From contig JAFSXW010000051.1 in NCBI GenBank assembly GCA_017443885.1, positions 1 to 17,254 of the forward strand: 17,254 nucleotides of DNA. The letters run 5' to 3'. Within the stretch, counting starts at the first letter, position 1; the number at the start of each line of letters is the position of its first letter. Below the pieces are notes generated by a model. That model worked only from the letters and a program-made list of their open reading frames with translations. It was not told the origin of the DNA and ran no database searches. Position numbers and translations under genes: made by a program. Shown here one piece after another: positions 14,665 to 17,254 of the stretch. This stretch comes from Clostridia bacterium. Lineage in GTDB: Bacteria; Bacillota; Clostridia; Christensenellales; UBA1242.

Positions 14665-14744
14665 GTGCCACATGCGAAGGGCATATAAGTTTAGAGTTAT
14701 TTATTCTAACGCCTAGTGCAGTGAGACTGGAGAAGAGGAGGAAA
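14665..14744 (+). promoter_or_regulatory. Probable ribosomal protein L21 leader (autoregulatory RNA)
   Basis: The region between the promoter and the rplU ribosome binding site contains a possible hairpin GCGTG-CCA-CATGC, a second hairpin TTAGA...TCTAA, and an outer pairing GGGC with GCC(T). Position and size agree with the L21 leader family known upstream of rplU in Bacillota, where L21 is thought to bind its own mRNA. I assign it by position and visible pairing only; a covariance-model scan would decide. Confidence 0.55.
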
Positions 14745-14749
14745 ATGTA

Positions 14750-15055
14750 ATGTACGCAATTGTTGAAGTGGGCGGAAAGCAATATAAAGTTGAAGCTGGC
14801 AAATATTTTTACACTGAAAAATTAGATGCAGAAGTTGGATCAACAGTAGAACTAAAATGCTTGCTAAAATCAAATAATGGCAAAGTTTCAGTTGGAAGCC
14901 CAGTTGTTAAAAATGCTAAAGTGGTTTGCGAAGTTTTAGAGCATGGTAAAGACGACAAAGTTGTTGTTTTTAAATATAAAGCTAAAAAGAATGAACGCAA
15001 AAAACAAGGTCACCGTCAACCTTACACTAAATTGATGGTAGTTTCTATAGATTAG
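14750..15055 (+). CDS. rplU: 50S ribosomal protein L21
   Basis: 101 residues, full length. Family signatures: MYAIVEVGGKQYKVEAG at the start, GSTVELKCLL, GSPVVKNAKVVCEVLEHGKDDKVVVFKYK, and KKQGHRQPYTKLMV at the end, the conserved rRNA-contacting segment. GAGGAGG ends 8-9 bases before the ATG at 14750. An ATG at 14745 is directly followed by TAA, whose last A is the first base of the real start codon (ATGTAATG). First gene of a ribosomal-protein operon with prp and rpmA. The stop codon is TAG. Confidence 0.98.
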   Translation: MYAIVEVGGKQYKVEAGKYFYTEKLDAEVGSTVELKCLLKSNNGKVSVGSPVVKNAKVVCEVLEHGKDDKVVVFKYKAKKNERKKQGHRQPYTKLMVVSID

Positions 15056-15056
15056 T

Positions 15057-15386
15057 ATGACAAAAGTTAAAATAGTAAAACAAAATAACAAAATAAAAGA
15101 AGTGGAATGTGATGGCCACACAGGCTATGGTGTTTATGGTGAAGATATAGTTTGTGCTTCACTGTCTAGTGTTGTTCAAACTGCACTTTTAGGATTGCTT
15201 GTGGTGGCAGGAATTAATGTTGATGTTTCACGCCTTGATGAAAGGGGTTATTTAAAGTTTACTATAAGTGATAATCTTTCAGGTGATCAAGAAATAAAAG
15301 CAAATGCAATACTTGATACAATGCTTTGTGGGATTAGTGATTTAGTGGAAGGTTATTCAGATTTTATTGAATTGGAGGTAATTTAG
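15057..15386 (+). CDS. prp: Ribosomal-processing cysteine protease Prp (YsxB family)
   Basis: 109 residues, typical size. The catalytic pair is visible in DGHTGYGVYGEDIVCAS: His21 and Cys33, at the family's spacing, followed by the conserved LSSVVQTALLGL helix. Prp removes the N-terminal extension of ribosomal protein L27 in Bacillota lacking a mature-start L27, and it is encoded between rplU and rpmA as here. The ATG is one base after the L21 stop; no good ribosome binding site is seen, so translation is probably coupled to rplU. The substrate gene lies immediately downstream and carries the matching cleavage motif. Confidence 0.95.
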   Translation: MTKVKIVKQNNKIKEVECDGHTGYGVYGEDIVCASLSSVVQTALLGLLVVAGINVDVSRLDERGYLKFTISDNLSGDQEIKANAILDTMLCGISDLVEGYSDFIELEVI

Positions 15387-15388
15387 TT

Positions 15389-15664
15389 ATGTTTATTAAC
15401 ATTCAACTGTTTGCTCATAAGAAAGGTGGCGGTTCAACTAAAAACGGCCGTGATAGTAACGCTCAAAGGCTTGGTGTTAAAAAGTTTGCTGGCGAAAAAG
15501 TTTTAGCTGGTAACATTATTGTTCGTCAAAGAGGAACAAAATATCATCCAGGCAACAATGTTATGATTGGTAAAGATGATACTTTATTTGCAACCATTGA
15601 TGGCGTTGTTAAATTTGAAAGATATAACAGAGATAAACAGCAAGTTTCAGTTTATGCTGAATAA
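15389..15664 (+). CDS. rpmA: 50S ribosomal protein L27 with Prp-cleavable N-terminal extension
   Basis: 91 residues. The start MFINIQLFAHKKGGGSTKNG contains the Prp recognition motif (..NxQLF followed by A-x-KKGGG). Cleavage after Phe8 would expose AHKKGGG, the mature N-terminus that reaches the peptidyl transferase centre. The body shows GRDSNAQRLGVKKF, IIVRQRGTKYHPGNNVMIGKDDTLFA and GVVKFE, all standard. GGAGG lies 10 bases before the ATG, 2 bases after the prp stop. Last gene of the rplU operon. Confidence 0.98.
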   Translation: MFINIQLFAHKKGGGSTKNGRDSNAQRLGVKKFAGEKVLAGNIIVRQRGTKYHPGNNVMIGKDDTLFATIDGVVKFERYNRDKQQVSVYAE

Positions 15665-15676
15665 TAAAAATAATAT

Positions 15677-15724
15677 AAAATGTGTGGTTAAATTGTTTTA
15701 TGCAAATTTGCTTCACATTTTTTT
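15677..15724 (+). terminator. Probable terminator of the rplU operon
   Basis: AAAATGTG (15677-15684) can pair with CACATTTT (15714-15721), enclosing a perfect palindrome GCAAATTTGC (15702-15711) and followed by a T run. The loop is long, so this is weaker than the other hairpins of the window. Confidence 0.45.
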
Positions 15725-15740
15725 GTGCATATTTATTTTA

Positions 15741-15770
15741 TTGACAACTTGCTAAATATTTGTTTATAAT
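15741..15770 (+). promoter_or_regulatory. Consensus sigma-A promoter of the acidic-protein gene
   Basis: Perfect TTGACA (15741-15746), an 18-base spacer and perfect TATAAT (15765-15770). This is the best match to consensus in the window, about 20 bases before the ATG. Confidence 0.8.
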
Positions 15771-15790
15771 TTAAAAGAGGTAAAACAAAA

Positions 15791-16600
15791 ATGAAAGATG
15801 CTGAAAAAGCTAAAATAACTGCAACACTTTTAGATAACAATGCCATTATAAAAGCAGATGGTGATGAGTTTTTTGCCAATTTAAAAGAAGATGAAGCTTT
15901 TAAATATTTTGTTAGCGATATGGTTAGTGGAAAAACAAATGTTGTGGAAGATGATGAAGATGGTGGAATTAGAATTGAATTTCCAATGGAAAAGGCCGCA
16001 GAAGTAAAAATTGAAAAAGCCACAGAGGAAGACATTTTAAAAGAAGGCAGAGCAGATGTTATTTCAAACAATACCGAAACTGTTTTGAGTTCTAGTGATG
16101 TTGCAGAAAGGGGCGCAAGTGGGGCAAATTCATTTGAACAAGAGAGCTTTAATAATTCTGAATTGGAAGAAAACTCTTCTAACAATATAGATAATAATTT
16201 AAATGCGACGGCGGCTGATTTTGATTCTTCAATTAACCTAAATGAAAATAGTTCAAATGAAAAGCAAGAAAGTGGTGATATATATAAAGAAGAATATGCA
16301 GAAAAACAAGAGTTAGATAAAGGTCAAACTTCCATCTCAAATGAATATTTCACAGAAAATAAGGCATCAAAAGAAGGTTTGCAGGAATCTATTAAATCCG
16401 AGCCAGTGGGTTATGATAAGCAAACAGAATCAAATGAAGTTGCAGATTTAAATGAAGAAGAAAAGCCTAGTGAGGAATCAGATTTAGACCGTGAAATTAG
16501 AGAAGAAATGGAACGAATGAAAAATGAAGGTTTAATGCAAGATAACTCTAAAATTGTGATAGATAAATATGATGAAGACGAAGATAGTATGAATTACTAA
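15791..16600 (+). CDS. Acidic, largely disordered protein of unknown function
   Basis: 269 residues. I do not recognise it. The first 75 residues look folded (FFANLKEDEAFKYFVSDMV..., then IRIEFPMEKA). The middle (about 85-230) is low-complexity and rich in Glu, Ser, Asn and Asp with no hydrophobic core. The end has a charged, probably helical stretch LDREIREEMERMKNEG and a very acidic tail (DKYDEDEDSMNY). No signal peptide or membrane helix is seen, so it should be cytosolic. Third-position AT bias matches its neighbours, and a perfect-consensus promoter and an AAGAGG site suggest strong expression. An intrinsic terminator follows 11 bases after the stop. It could be a scaffold, chaperone-like or polymer-binding protein; none of these is supported by a motif. 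Confidence 0.75.
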   Translation: MKDAEKAKITATLLDNNAIIKADGDEFFANLKEDEAFKYFVSDMVSGKTNVVEDDEDGGIRIEFPMEKAAEVKIEKATEEDILKEGRADVISNNTETVLSSSDVAERGASGANSFEQESFNNSELEENSSNNIDNNLNATAADFDSSINLNENSSNEKQESGDIYKEEYAEKQELDKGQTSISNEYFTENKASKEGLQESIKSEPVGYDKQTESNEVADLNEEEKPSEESDLDREIREEMERMKNEGLMQDNSKIVIDKYDEDEDSMNY

Positions 16601-16611
16601 GTTTGATTAAT

Positions 16612-16643
16612 AAAAAAGGAGCTTATGTTTAAGCTCCTTTTTT
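16612..16643. terminator. Bidirectional terminator between convergent genes
   Basis: A 14-bp perfect stem AAAAAAGGAGCTTA / TAAGCTCCTTTTTT with a 4-base loop and A/T runs on both sides. It sits between the acidic-protein gene and the convergent metallopeptidase gene and touches the latter's stop codon (16642-16644). Confidence 0.9.
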
Positions 16644-17254
16644 AATGCCACCAACCGTGCTCTTTTTGGCTTTCAATTTTTTTATTTATTTTGTGTTTGT
16701 AAAACAGGCCATACTCTTTTTTTGCATCTAATTCAGCTTGCTCATACCTATATAAATTTGCTTTAAGTGTTTGGGCAAAAGCTTCGTCGTTTCTATATTT
16801 ATATGCTAATTTTTTAAGCATTTTAATTGTAAATTTTTGAGCATCTCGCTCAATTGGTTGAAATGAATAAATAGTTGCATCTGTGTTTGAAGAAAAATAA
16901 CCTTCATAGTTTTTCTTCCATGCTTTAGCCTTAAAGTTAAGTGGGCTAATTTTGCTATTGATAACGTTATATTGATAAGCGTGCCGGCCTTCATGAATAA
17001 TGGTTTCAAGAGCGTGGTATCTGAGTTCGTGCTTATATAATAAATTCTCATTTATAAATAAAATCCTTTTTCCGCTTTGAACTTGAAACATTCCAAAACA
17101 ATTCCAATTGGGATCCGGGTGGACAATAACTGGCAATGGTTCTCTATGAGCTTTTTTGGCAAGCTTATTTTCTAGAGCTTGAAGAATTTTTAATCTTTTT
17201 TCTATGGAATAATTTTGCCAATGGCTTCCCTTAAATTTTGAATATATAAAAAGC
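16642..17254 (-). CDS. Zincin metallopeptidase-like protein, 5' end outside the window
   Basis: The minus-strand frame is open from the stop at 16642 to the window edge, about 203 codons; no convincing start is present, so the N-terminus is missing. An in-frame TTG at 17134-17136 lacks a ribosome binding site and is unlikely. Visible: VHPDPNWNCFGMFQVQSGKRILFIN, then LETIIHEGRHAYQYNVI with the HExxH zinc motif, and about 50 residues later QPIERDAQKF, where the Glu could be the third zinc ligand. The C-terminus is charged and helical and ends HGWWH. It fits a small gluzincin-type peptidase of the kind found in many Bacillota hypothetical proteins; I cannot name the family. Secretion cannot be judged without the start. 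Confidence 0.7.
   Translation of the reverse strand, partial: LFIYSKFKGSHWQNYSIEKRLKILQALENKLAKKAHREPLPVIVHPDPNWNCFGMFQVQSGKRILFINENLLYKHELRYHALETIIHEGRHAYQYNVINSKISPLNFKAKAWKKNYEGYFSSNTDATIYSFQPIERDAQKFTIKMLKKLAYKYRNDEAFAQTLKANLYRYEQAELDAKKEYGLFYKHKINKKIESQKEHGWWH

Noticed and set aside
15733..16185. Minus-strand open frame opposite the acidic protein
   Set aside because: It is a Ser/Leu-rich mirror of Glu/Asn-rich codons, covering a consensus promoter of the plus strand. No start signals.
17134..17136. TTG as the start of the metallopeptidase
   Set aside because: No ribosome binding site lies upstream and the frame stays open with normal composition to the window edge, so the gene most likely begins outside.
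1..17254. CRISPR array, prophage, insertion sequence, rRNA or tRNA genes
   Set aside because: No regularly spaced direct repeats, transposase/integrase motifs or recognisable RNA gene signatures were seen in reading the window.

Overview
This is an AT-rich stretch of a bacterial chromosome. It most likely comes from an uncultured, Clostridia-like member of the Bacillota. The main evidence is the block min genes - SpoIVFA-like - SpoIVFB-like - rplU - prp - rpmA, which has the order known from Bacillus and Clostridia. An L27 with a Prp-cleaved N-terminal extension, AGGAGG-type ribosome binding sites and near-consensus sigma-A promoters agree with this. I see no rRNA, tRNA, CRISPR array, transposase or integrase. 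Gene density is high and no gap without a gene exceeds about 160 bases. Of the 20 genes whose natural end is visible, 16 stop with TAA and 4 with TAG. None ends with TGA, yet one TGA lies inside minD.

Layout. (1) 1-600: a compact nucleosidase-like protein, then two back-to-back hairpin terminators between convergent genes. (2) 602-3799 (minus): a large cell-surface protein with a signal peptide, four beta-sandwich repeats, a C-terminal membrane anchor and its own promoter. (3) 3936-4693: a TSUP/TauE-type transporter encoded as two overlapping half-length genes. (4) 4771-9121: an Rnf-type redox complex operon in the order C-D-E-A-B without rnfG. (5) 9212-11868: two separately transcribed actin-fold (ASKHA) proteins. 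One is a Ppx/GppA-like protein with an HD domain, the other an MreB-like protein; both have eroded phosphate-binding motifs. (6) 11972-15664: minD (interrupted), minE, a SpoIVFA-like degenerate M23 protein, a SpoIVFB-like site-2 protease, then the L21 leader with rplU-prp-rpmA. (7) 15791-17254: an acidic, mostly disordered protein of unknown function and, on the opposite strand, the C-terminal part of a zincin metallopeptidase that runs off the window.

How the parts fit. Regions 5 and 6 look like a cell-shape, division-site and ribosome-assembly neighbourhood. The most unusual part is the Rnf-type operon. The fold-level match to RnfC, D, E, A and B is clear. By eye, however, the residues that carry electrons across the membrane are missing: the four cysteines of the RnfA/RnfE intramembrane cluster, the RnfD flavinylation motif, the RnfC nucleotide/FMN motifs, and the whole RnfG subunit. 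The iron-sulfur modules of RnfB and of the RnfC tail are complete. This may be an Rnf-derived membrane complex with a different job. That reading is inference from by-eye alignment and needs profile alignments and structure prediction.
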